Below are positions 57,281 through 64,000 of a DNA stretch of 64,000 nt, one piece after another. Under the pieces are notes generated by a model. The model was not told the DNA's origin. It searched no databases and worked only from the letters and a program-made list of their open reading frames with translations. Numbering within the stretch: position 1 is the stretch's first letter; the number at the start of each line of letters is the position of its first letter. The translations under genes and the position numbers were made by a program. Source of the DNA: Microvirga sp. VF16 (GTDB lineage Bacteria > Pseudomonadota > Alphaproteobacteria > Rhizobiales > Beijerinckiaceae). Location: positions 1,674,001-1,738,000 of the forward strand of contig NZ_CP069354.1 of assembly GCF_016864375.1 (NCBI RefSeq). Reading direction: 5' to 3'.

Positions 57281-57493
57281 ATGGATCAGACGGACCAAGA
57301 AATCGAGCATATCGCTCGGGCGTTCTTTGCCGCTCGGAATGAAACCGGGGTTTGGGAAACTGCGTCGCGAGTCCTGAAGCACGAGTTTCGCCTCTATGCG
57401 CGACATGCTCTGAGCATGATCGAAAAAAAGCAGGAGCAGGTCTGGGGTGACAGCCGTGAGATGACAGTGGCGCCCTCCCTCGAGGCCGCATGA
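57281..57493 (+). CDS. Hypothetical small helical protein
   Basis: This 70-residue frame starts at an ATG with GGGGG about seven bases upstream. It looks like an amphipathic helical protein (EIEHIARAFFAARN, then HEFRLYARHALSMIEKKQEQ). A 7-base-pair hairpin at 57170-57193 lies upstream. I do not recognise a family. The ribosome-binding site and composition favour a real gene. Confidence 0.45.
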   Translation: MDQTDQEIEHIARAFFAARNETGVWETASRVLKHEFRLYARHALSMIEKKQEQVWGDSREMTVAPSLEAA

Positions 57494-57665
57494 CGGAAGC
57501 TCTCCAGCGCTGAAAAGGCCAAAGTCTGTCTCGAGATTGCTCCCCAGGCATGGGCGGACATCACGGCTTTTTGTGCGCCAAAAGGGGGAGGCCTGTTGAA
57601 GGCGTCGCGTTTCCTGCCAATTTGAAAGGGTGCAGACTCTCTCCTGAGGGTCTGAGGAGCGTTTC

Positions 57666-58646
57666 ATGCAATCACCCGACGAATGGGAAATTCCTCCTGA
57701 GTACCAGCCTGACCCGAGAACCCTCGGCTATGACCTCAAGGATGCCCTGGCCGCCGTGGTTTCCCTGCGTGCGCGAGTTCCTGACGACGCCTTCACGGCC
57801 GAGACGCTCGGGACGGAACGGGCGGGACAGGGCGTCGTCATCCGGGATGACGGCCTTGTCGTCACCATCGGCTATCTGATCGCCGAGGCCGAGGAAGTCT
57901 GGCTGACCACCAACAAGGGTCGGGTCGTTCAGGCCCATGTGCTCGCTTACGACTATGAGAGCGGTTTCGGACTGGTGCAGGCGCTCGAACCCCTCGACGT
58001 GCCGGTGCTGGCCTTGGGCGATTCCCATCATCTGGAACCTGGCGATCAGGTGGTGGTCGGAGGCAGCGGAGGGCAGAGCCATTCTCTCGCCGCACAAGTC
58101 GTCGCCTGCCAGGAATTCGCGGGCTATTGGGAATATCTCATCGATCCCGCCATCTTTACCGCGCCGGCCCATCCCAATTGGGGCGGAACCGCCTTGATCG
58201 GACCGCGCGGCGATCTGGTCGGCATCGGTTCGCTCCAGCTCCAGCATCAGGCGTCCGGCGGCACCGTGGTGCCCCTCAACATGAGCGTGCCGATCGACCT
58301 CCTGAAGCCGATCCTGGACGACCTTTTGACTCTTGGGCGGACCAGGAGTCAGCCACGACCCTGGCTCGGATTCTATGTTGCAGAGGCGGAGGATGATCAG
58401 ATCACGATTATCGGGTTGGCCGGGGATGCTCCGGCGCAGCGCGCGGGCTTGCGGGCCGGGGATCAGATCCATGCGGTCGCGGGCCAGCCCGTGACATCGC
58501 TGGCGGAGTTCTATCGCGCCATCTGGGGCCTGGGCGCCGCCGGTGTCGATGTGCCGCTAACCCTCGAACGGGAGGGTGATACGTTCGATGTGACGGTGAG
58601 ATCGGCCGACCGTGGCCGCTTCATGAAGGGGCCGCGCCTGCAATAG
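57666..58646 (+). CDS. HtrA/DegP-like S1C protein with PDZ domain, catalytic triad lost
   Basis: This 326-residue protein keeps the chymotrypsin-like fold and a C-terminal PDZ domain (about residues 230-315, with GDAPAQRAGLRAGDQIHAV). The core motifs align with HtrA, but each catalytic residue is replaced: the His of VTNxHV is Tyr70 in VTIGYLI, the Asp before LAL is Gly100 in DYESGFGLV, and the Ser of GNSGG is Trp172 in PNWGGTAL. The N terminus has no signal peptide. It is therefore probably an inactive scaffold or chaperone in the cytoplasm. The frame is intact with no disruption, so it is likely under selection. It stands alone with the aldo/keto reductase gene 107 bases downstream. Confidence 0.8.
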   Translation: MQSPDEWEIPPEYQPDPRTLGYDLKDALAAVVSLRARVPDDAFTAETLGTERAGQGVVIRDDGLVVTIGYLIAEAEEVWLTTNKGRVVQAHVLAYDYESGFGLVQALEPLDVPVLALGDSHHLEPGDQVVVGGSGGQSHSLAAQVVACQEFAGYWEYLIDPAIFTAPAHPNWGGTALIGPRGDLVGIGSLQLQHQASGGTVVPLNMSVPIDLLKPILDDLLTLGRTRSQPRPWLGFYVAEAEDDQITIIGLAGDAPAQRAGLRAGDQIHAVAGQPVTSLAEFYRAIWGLGAAGVDVPLTLEREGDTFDVTVRSADRGRFMKGPRLQ

Positions 58647-58753
58647 CCATCAAGGCCTGTAGCACGGCTTTGCAACAGTCCAGGCGGCCCCATTCCGGGG
58701 ATCAATCGAGCAGACCGTGAACGGACACTCGTCCCTCAGATGGAGGTTGAGAC

Positions 58754-59590
58754 ATGAGTCCGAAGGTTACGTTGCCGAGAGGCGATACCGTTCCAGCTCT
58801 GGGCCAGGGAACTTGGCAGATCGCTGAGACGGCAAGCCGGCGGGCTCAGGAGATTGAAGCGCTCCGCCTTGGCGTCGAACTTGGCATGACGCTCATCGAT
58901 ACCGCCGAGATGTATGGAGAGGGAGCCGCGGAGAAACTTGTCGCAGAGGCCCTTGCCGACCAGCGCGAACGACTGTTCCTCGTGAGCAAAGTCTATCCGC
59001 ACAATGCGAGCCGCCAGGGTGTCGCGCAGGCCTGCGAGCGCAGTCTCAAGCGCCTGAGGACGGACCGTCTGGATCTCTATCTGCTGCATTGGCGTGGAGG
59101 CGTGCCGCTGGAGGAGACGGTGGCTGGGCTCGAAGAGCTTCGCCGCGCCGGCAAGATCCGTCATTGGGGCGTCAGCAATTTCGATGTCGATGACATGGAA
59201 GAGCTGTTTCGGGTGCCTGCCGGTGAAAACTGCGCCACCAATCAGGTGCTCTACAATGTGACGCGACGAGGCCCGGAATTCGATTTGATCCCCTGGATGG
59301 CCGAGCAGCGCATGCCGCTTATGGCCTACAGCCCGATCGAACAGGGCAGGCTCCCGCGCGGCGACGTTCTGCAGAGGATCGGACAGAAGCATGGAGCAAG
59401 CCCGTTCCAGATTGCCCTGGCATGGCTCCTTCAAAAGCCTGACGTGATCGCGATCCCGAAGGCCTCAAGTCCCGATCACGTAAGGGACAATCATCGAGCG
59501 CTTGAGATCCGCCTCGACAAAGAGGATCTTGAGGCCATCGATGCCGAGTTTCCAACACCGAGACGCAAGCGCCCGCTTGAGATGATCTGA
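58754..59590 (+). CDS. Aldo/keto reductase
   Basis: This 278-residue enzyme has the AKR barrel and intact catalytic tetrad: Asp and Tyr in IDTAEMYGEG, Lys in FLVSKVYPHN and His in LYLLHWRGG. The NADPH-binding end reads AIPKASSPDHVRDNHRAL. It reduces aldehydes or ketones; the natural substrate is unknown. It is 31 bases before the inositol-phosphatase-like gene, so the two are likely co-transcribed. Confidence 0.88.
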   Translation: MSPKVTLPRGDTVPALGQGTWQIAETASRRAQEIEALRLGVELGMTLIDTAEMYGEGAAEKLVAEALADQRERLFLVSKVYPHNASRQGVAQACERSLKRLRTDRLDLYLLHWRGGVPLEETVAGLEELRRAGKIRHWGVSNFDVDDMEELFRVPAGENCATNQVLYNVTRRGPEFDLIPWMAEQRMPLMAYSPIEQGRLPRGDVLQRIGQKHGASPFQIALAWLLQKPDVIAIPKASSPDHVRDNHRALEIRLDKEDLEAIDAEFPTPRRKRPLEMI

Positions 59591-59621
59591 TCCATTCCGA
59601 GAACAAGGACATTGCAGGTTG

Positions 59622-60455
59622 ATGACTTTCACCGGAGCCGACGCACTCGCTGTTGCGGACATTCTCAGAACCACTGCCCAGGCCGAGATCCTGCCACGGT
59701 TCCGGAATCTGTCGGCCGATGCCATCCGGACGAAATCCTCGCAGCTCGACCTCGTGACGGATGCCGATGAGGCCGCCGAGCGTGTCATCGAGGCCGAGAT
59801 TCTGCGCAGGTTTCCGAAAGCGATTGTCGTCGGCGAGGAGGGTGTCAGCCGAAATGCGAGCCTGCTCGATGGCATCGGCGACGCCGAACTCGCCTTTATC
59901 CTCGATCCTGTCGATGGCACCTTGAATTTTGCCTCAGGCCTGCCGCTCTTCGGCGTCATGGCCGCTGTGGTGATGAAGGGCGAGATCGTCTGCGGTGTGA
60001 TCCTGGACCCGATCTCGGACGATTGGGCGATGGCCGTTCGCGGGGAGGGGGCCTGGATCCAGCGCCCGGACGGTAGCACCATCCCGCTTCGCGTTGCACC
60101 GCCGGTGCCCTTGTCGCAAATGACGGGCAACGTCTCTTGGCGGTATCTGCCGGAGGATCTCCGCCCTGTCGTGACGGGAAATCTGCCGAAGGTTGCGATG
60201 GCGGCCGATCTCCGATGCTCGGCCCATACCTATCGCCAGACCTCCGCCGGTCACCTTCACTTCTCGTTCTCATCGAGTGTGATGCCGTGGGATCACGCGG
60301 CGGGCTGGCTGATCCACCGCGAGACTGGCGGTTACACGGCGCATTTCGACGGTTCGCCTTACCACCCCGTCAATCGCGGCGGCGGTCTCATCAGTGCGCC
60401 GGACGAGGAGAGCTGGCAGGCTCTGCGCGATGCGCTTCTCCCGCCTCAGGCCTGA
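59622..60455 (+). CDS. Inositol monophosphatase-family phosphatase
   Basis: This 277-residue magnesium-dependent phosphatase carries all family motifs: VGEEGVSR, the metal-binding DPVDGTLNFASG and the C-terminal SVMPWDHAAGWLIHRETGG. Members hydrolyse inositol-1-phosphate, fructose-1,6-bisphosphate, histidinol phosphate or 3'(2'),5'-bisphosphonucleosides. The sequence alone does not decide between these. Its end overlaps the convergent regulator gene by ten bases. Confidence 0.85.
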   Translation: MTFTGADALAVADILRTTAQAEILPRFRNLSADAIRTKSSQLDLVTDADEAAERVIEAEILRRFPKAIVVGEEGVSRNASLLDGIGDAELAFILDPVDGTLNFASGLPLFGVMAAVVMKGEIVCGVILDPISDDWAMAVRGEGAWIQRPDGSTIPLRVAPPVPLSQMTGNVSWRYLPEDLRPVVTGNLPKVAMAADLRCSAHTYRQTSAGHLHFSFSSSVMPWDHAAGWLIHRETGGYTAHFDGSPYHPVNRGGGLISAPDEESWQALRDALLPPQA

Positions 60456-61087
60456 TCTTTTTTGAGATAGTTGTAGACCGTAGCACGGCCGAGGCCCAGC
60501 ACGCGCGAGATATAGGCCGCCGCATTGCGTCCACCAAAAGCTCCGTCACCGGCGAGATCCGTGACGAGCTGCTGCTTCTGTGAGCGGCTCATCTCGGCGA
60601 TGGTAAGACCACGCTCGCGGGTCCATGACTGAATATACTCGTTGATGCGTTCGTGCCAGTCCTCCTTGAACAGCGAGGCAGGCTTCTCGGACGAGTGCGG
60701 CACGGCAACGAGCGCGGTCAACGTCTGCATGACAGCGTGGAAATGCGAAACATCCACATTGATGCAGAGAATGCCGATAGCTTTCTCATTCGTACGTAGG
60801 ACGGCGCTGACCGATTTGATGCGCCGTCCGTCCCAGTTCACCTTTTCATAAGGCCCGATGATGATGTCGGAGGGCTTGAAGTCGATCTCGTGCAGAAGAG
60901 ACGGTTCGCCGAGCTCCCGCTTGGAAAAGGGATTGGAGAGGTATACCACGGTCTCGGTCGCAAGATCGTGGAGCACCACTTCCGCATAGGGCTGGAAGAG
61001 CAGGGCGATGGCATCGCAGACCGGCGCATAGCTCGTCAAGTCGGGCGATAGCGCAACCTTGCTACTGGTTTGGCGCATCTGGTTCAT
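60446..61087 (-). CDS. YheO/DauR-type transcriptional regulator
   Basis: This 213-residue protein has a PAS-like YheO domain (about residues 18-130, with VVLHDLATETVVYLSNPF and IGPYEKVNWDGRRIKSVSAVLR in parts) and a C-terminal helix-turn-helix (ISRVLGLGRATVYNYLKK). DauR is the regulator of D-arginine use in Pseudomonas and related proteins control amino acid catabolism. Its start overlaps the stop of the aminotransferase gene by four bases, so they are one operon. It is the best candidate to bind the TTGGACT palindrome upstream. Confidence 0.82.
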   Translation of the reverse strand: MNQMRQTSSKVALSPDLTSYAPVCDAIALLFQPYAEVVLHDLATETVVYLSNPFSKRELGEPSLLHEIDFKPSDIIIGPYEKVNWDGRRIKSVSAVLRTNEKAIGILCINVDVSHFHAVMQTLTALVAVPHSSEKPASLFKEDWHERINEYIQSWTRERGLTIAEMSRSQKQQLVTDLAGDGAFGGRNAAAYISRVLGLGRATVYNYLKKDQA

Positions 61088-62199
61088 TTCATCTCTACAC
61101 GCACGAAAGCCGCAAGCCGTTCCAATCCCGCCTCCAGATGATGGGCGGGCGCTCCGATGCCAATCCTGATGTATTTGTCCATACCATAGACATCGCCCGG
61201 CAGAAGCATGATGCCGCGCTCTTCGCGCAGGCGATGCACCAGCTCGGTCGAATTCATGGGCATGGCATAACGGATGAAGGCCATGCCGCCCGCCTTGGGT
61301 GGCACGAAGGAGAAGAGATCATTGTTGGCATCGACCCAGCGCTGCAGCAGCGCGAGGTTCTCGCGCAGGATACGCTTGCTGCGGGACAAGATCTCCTGCC
61401 GCTTGGCGGGCTGTATGGCGATCTCAGCCACGAATTCGCTCACCGCACCCGTGGTGATCGAGGTGTAGTCCTTGCGCTGCCAGGAGGCGTAGATCTCCTG
61501 GGCCGGGCCGACGAGCCAGCCGATACGCAGGCCCGGAAGCGCCATCGCTTTCGACAGGCCGCTCGTGATAATGGCTTTCTCGTAGAGATCCGCGAAGCTC
61601 GGGGGCTCATCCTGCTCTAGCTCTGCGCCCTTATAGACCTCGTCCGCATGGAGATAGATGCCGTGCTGGCGGGCGATCGCGACGAGACCGTCCATCGTCT
61701 CGCGCGACAGGACGGCACCTGTCGGGTTGTTCGGGTTGCAGATCGTCATCATCTTCGTGCGGCTGGACACCGCTTTGCGCACATCGTCGAGATCCGGCGT
61801 CCACCCGAGTTCCTCGCGGAGCAGGACTTCCTTCACGGTCACGCCGATGGCGCGGGCCCAGCCCCAGATCTGCAGGTAGTTCGGGACGAAGACCACGAGT
61901 TCGTCACCAGGCTCCAGCAGGGACATCACGAGCAGAAAGTTTGCCTCGGCCGAGCCGTTGGTGACGATCACATGATCCGGATCGCGGTTCGGGTGAAGAT
62001 TGGTGATGGCCTGCCGCAGCTCCACGCGGCCGTTCGTCCAGCCATAGCCGAGTTCCACATCGAGCACCTGGTTCTGCTGCTCGGGCGTCAGAAGCTCTCG
62101 CAGGGAATAGGGATGCACGCCGCTGTCGGACAGGTTGTACTCAACCGTGTTCTCGTAGAGCGACTGAATGCGCTCGAGCGTGAACTCTTCGATCTTCAT
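61084..62199 (-). CDS. PLP-dependent class I/II aminotransferase, copy 1
   Basis: This 371-residue protein is a fold-type I aminotransferase. The cofactor region is visible in NPNNPTGAVLSRE, the Asp/Tyr in LHADEVYKGAE and the PLP Lys in IITSGLSKAMALPGLRIGW. The N terminus (LYENTVEYNLSDSGVHPYS) closely parallels that of the second copy. It is divergent from the second copy and translationally coupled with the DauR-like regulator. Amino acid substrate is unknown. Confidence 0.87.
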   Translation of the reverse strand: MKIEEFTLERIQSLYENTVEYNLSDSGVHPYSLRELLTPEQQNQVLDVELGYGWTNGRVELRQAITNLHPNRDPDHVIVTNGSAEANFLLVMSLLEPGDELVVFVPNYLQIWGWARAIGVTVKEVLLREELGWTPDLDDVRKAVSSRTKMMTICNPNNPTGAVLSRETMDGLVAIARQHGIYLHADEVYKGAELEQDEPPSFADLYEKAIITSGLSKAMALPGLRIGWLVGPAQEIYASWQRKDYTSITTGAVSEFVAEIAIQPAKRQEILSRSKRILRENLALLQRWVDANNDLFSFVPPKAGGMAFIRYAMPMNSTELVHRLREERGIMLLPGDVYGMDKYIRIGIGAPAHHLEAGLERLAAFVRVEMK

Positions 62200-62251
62200 G
62201 GCAATCCCCGCGCTGCGAAAAGCAAGTCACAGGGTCTGTAGCACCAAGAAA

Positions 62252-62277
62252 TTGGACTTCATAGTCCAAATTGGACT
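62252..62277. promoter_or_regulatory. TTGGACT palindrome with a third half-site
   Basis: TTGGACT (62252-62258), a four-base spacer TCAT and AGTCCAA (62263-62269) form a perfect 18-base palindrome. A further TTGGACT follows directly at 62271-62277. It lies in the 182-base gap between the two divergent aminotransferase genes, so it is well placed as an operator for both. Confidence 0.65.
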
Positions 62278-62381
62278 TGACGGTTTAATTGTCGCGCTGC
62301 CATGGTCCGATCCGCCGGGTGCCACAATGGTGGCTCGGTGCAACTGGCCACATCTACCCCATTCCCGATTGGAGCCTTTGG

Positions 62382-63494
62382 GTGCAGTTCGATACATTCC
62401 TGATGGAGCGGAACCAGACGCTGTTCGAGAACGGCGTCGAGATCAATCTCACCGAGAGCGGGGTTCATCCCTGCTCCATCGAGGAAATCTTGCCTGCCGA
62501 TCAGGCTCAGGCCCTGCTGCGCCTGCCGCTCGGCTATGGATGGACGGATGGGCGCCCGGATCTCAGGGCCGGTATTGCGAGCTGGTATCCTGGGGCTTCT
62601 GCCTCCAACGTGCTGGTGACGAACGGTTCGTCGGAGGCGACGATGATCACGCTGATGGCGATGATCGACCCCGGCGACAAGGTGCTCTTCGCCGTTCCCA
62701 ACTTCATGCAGGTGGACGGGCTCGGACGCGCGCTCGGCATGAACATCCAGCGTCTTCCGTTGCTCGCCGATCAGGGCTGGCAGGTCGATCCGGTTACTCT
62801 CAAGAAAGCACTGGACGGCGTAAAGCTGATCGCGGTTACCAATCCCGGCAATCCGACCGGCGCCGTCCTGTCGCGCCGGAGCCGCGAGGCTCTGCTGGAG
62901 GCAGCAGAGAAGCTAGGTGCCTGGCTTCTGGTCGACGAGATCTATCGTGGCGGCGAGATCGACGGGGCGGAGACAGGGACGTTCTACGGCGATTACTCCC
63001 GTGTCATCATCACCAGCAGCCTGTCGAAATCCTTCGCCTGCCCAGGACTGCGTCTCGGCTGGATCGTCGGGCCTGAAGAGGTGGTGGCCGAAGCAGCCAA
63101 GCGGCAGGATTACACGACCATCGGCAGTGGAATTTTGAGCCAGATCCTCGGCGCCGCCGTCATGGAGCCGCAAAATCGCGAGCGCATCCTGGCACGCGGG
63201 CGAACCCTGCTGCGCGAGAATGCCGATATCGTCGAGCGCTGGGTCGAGAAGCGAAACCGCTGGTCCTGGCAGCGCCCGGCCGCCGGCGGCATGGCGTTTC
63301 TTCATTACGATTTCGACATGCCTTCGGAAGAACTGTCGAACAAGCTGCGGGAAGAGGAAAGCGTCTTCGTGGTCGCCGGAAGCTGGTTCGGAATCGAGAG
63401 CCATATCCGCATCGGCATCGGCGTGAAGACCGAGCACCTGGAGGAGGGGCTGGCTCGCCTGGATGCATTCCTCTCCCGGCGTGGCTTAGCGTAG
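62382..63494 (+). CDS. PLP-dependent class I/II aminotransferase, copy 2
   Basis: This 370-residue aminotransferase is a paralogue of the divergent copy: LFENGVEINLTESGVHPCS parallels its N terminus, and NPGNPTGAVLSRRS, LVDEIYRGGE and the PLP Lys in ITSSLSKSFACPGLRLGW correspond block by block. I chose the GTG at 62382 because GGAG lies seven bases upstream and it gives the same length as copy 1; the ATG at 62289 would add 31 residues with no counterpart. It is followed after 12 bases by an M20 peptidase gene. Confidence 0.87.
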   Translation: MQFDTFLMERNQTLFENGVEINLTESGVHPCSIEEILPADQAQALLRLPLGYGWTDGRPDLRAGIASWYPGASASNVLVTNGSSEATMITLMAMIDPGDKVLFAVPNFMQVDGLGRALGMNIQRLPLLADQGWQVDPVTLKKALDGVKLIAVTNPGNPTGAVLSRRSREALLEAAEKLGAWLLVDEIYRGGEIDGAETGTFYGDYSRVIITSSLSKSFACPGLRLGWIVGPEEVVAEAAKRQDYTTIGSGILSQILGAAVMEPQNRERILARGRTLLRENADIVERWVEKRNRWSWQRPAAGGMAFLHYDFDMPSEELSNKLREEESVFVVAGSWFGIESHIRIGIGVKTEHLEEGLARLDAFLSRRGLA

Positions 63495-63506
63495 AGAGCA
63501 TACGCG

Positions 63507-64000
63507 ATGTTGCCGAACGAGCATGTGGTGCGAGCAAGAGAGGATCTCCGGCGCCTCGTCGGCATTCCATCGGTGAGTGCACGAGGAGAATTCCTTTCTG
63601 AATGCGCCGAGGCCGCTCGCGATCTCCTCGGCGGCGCCGGATTCCGAACCGAGATTCACCCCGGTGATATTGGTCACTTCGTCGTTGGAGAAATCGGCGA
63701 GGGTCCGCTGACCGTCATGGTGTACAACCATTACGACGTTCAGCCTGAGGATCCGGTTTCATTGTGGCACAGTCCGCCATTCGAAATGACCGAGCGCGAT
63801 GGGCGCTGGTATGGACGCGGCGTTGCGGATGACAAGGGTGAGTTCATCAGCCGACTTGAAGGCTGGCGCCTTTTCCGGGAGCGGCATCCAGGACCTTTGC
63901 CCTTCAGAGTCATCTGGCTCGTCGATGGTGAGGAGGAAATCGGAAGTCCTTCCCTCGAAGCGTTTCTCAAAACGCGCTTTCCGGGCGAAAAGGTCGATGT
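63507..64000 (+). CDS. M20-family peptidase (3' end cut off)
   Basis: The frame from the ATG at 63507 is open to the right edge and gives 164 residues. Zinc and catalytic motifs are clear: YNHYDVQPED, the GRGVADDKGEF site and LVDGEEEIGSPSLE with the catalytic Glu pair. It is related to, but distinct from, the dipeptidase at 13611. It probably cleaves a dipeptide or acyl amino acid and supplies the aminotransferases upstream. The C-terminal two thirds are outside the window. Confidence 0.85.
   Translation, partial: MLPNEHVVRAREDLRRLVGIPSVSARGEFLSECAEAARDLLGGAGFRTEIHPGDIGHFVVGEIGEGPLTVMVYNHYDVQPEDPVSLWHSPPFEMTERDGRWYGRGVADDKGEFISRLEGWRLFRERHPGPLPFRVIWLVDGEEEIGSPSLEAFLKTRFPGEKVD

Overview
The window reads as a chromosomal segment of a GC-rich alphaproteobacterium, most likely of the order Hyphomicrobiales (a Microvirga-, Bosea- or Methylobacterium-like soil or plant-associated heterotroph). 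This placement is inference from rhizobial-style rhamnose genes, many TRAP and ABC solute transporters, a coxMNOP-like oxidase set, CHASE2-type cyclases and HAMP-repeat kinases; no rRNA, tRNA or other phylogenetic marker gene lies in the window. I saw no insertion sequence, prophage or CRISPR array. Genes are dense, with 4-base stop/start overlaps in several operons.

Layout. 1-5215: L-rhamnose uptake and catabolism (ABC ATPase cut by the left edge, two permeases, mutarotase, kinase). 5616-8735: a GlxA-type AraC regulator divergent from an exported TPR protein. 8801-13443: FecR-domain protein plus CHASE2 cyclase, a trans-aconitate methyltransferase and a second class III cyclase. 13611-16011: M20 dipeptidase and a DUF2189 membrane protein. 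16071-20499: a cytochrome c oxidase operon with two subunit III-like genes. 20500-21139: an AT-rich gap. 21140-27417: tamA-tamB. 27467-32699: a sulfur-scavenging cluster (MetQ-like binding protein, two flavin monooxygenases, MetI permease, no ATPase) divergent from an Lrp/AsnC regulator, with two matching operator-like palindromes between them. 32715-38464: uronate catabolism (GntR regulator, TRAP transporter, KduI, KduD, KdgF-like cupin). 38827-46781: a very large HAMP-repeat hybrid histidine kinase translationally coupled to a REC-PAS-kinase-REC protein. 46993-54663: sugar-acid genes (SDR remnant, FAD hydroxyacid dehydrogenase, enolase-superfamily dehydratase, second TRAP transporter, DenD-like dehydrogenase). 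54712-58646: small proteins, a globin-coupled chemoreceptor and an HtrA-like protein without its catalytic triad. 58754-64000: aldo/keto reductase, inositol-phosphatase-like enzyme, DauR-type regulator, two paralogous divergent aminotransferases and an M20 peptidase cut by the right edge.

Taken together the segment serves scavenging of plant and soil carbon (rhamnose, pectin- or alginate-derived uronates, aldonic acids), organic sulfur and amino acids or peptides, alongside respiration, outer-membrane assembly and several soluble or membrane signalling proteins. The observations most worth following are the exact 92-residue HAMP array, the pseudo-protease, the paired ATGTTC-N8-GAACAT sites, the TTGGACT palindrome between the aminotransferases, and the ATPase-less sulfur transporter.
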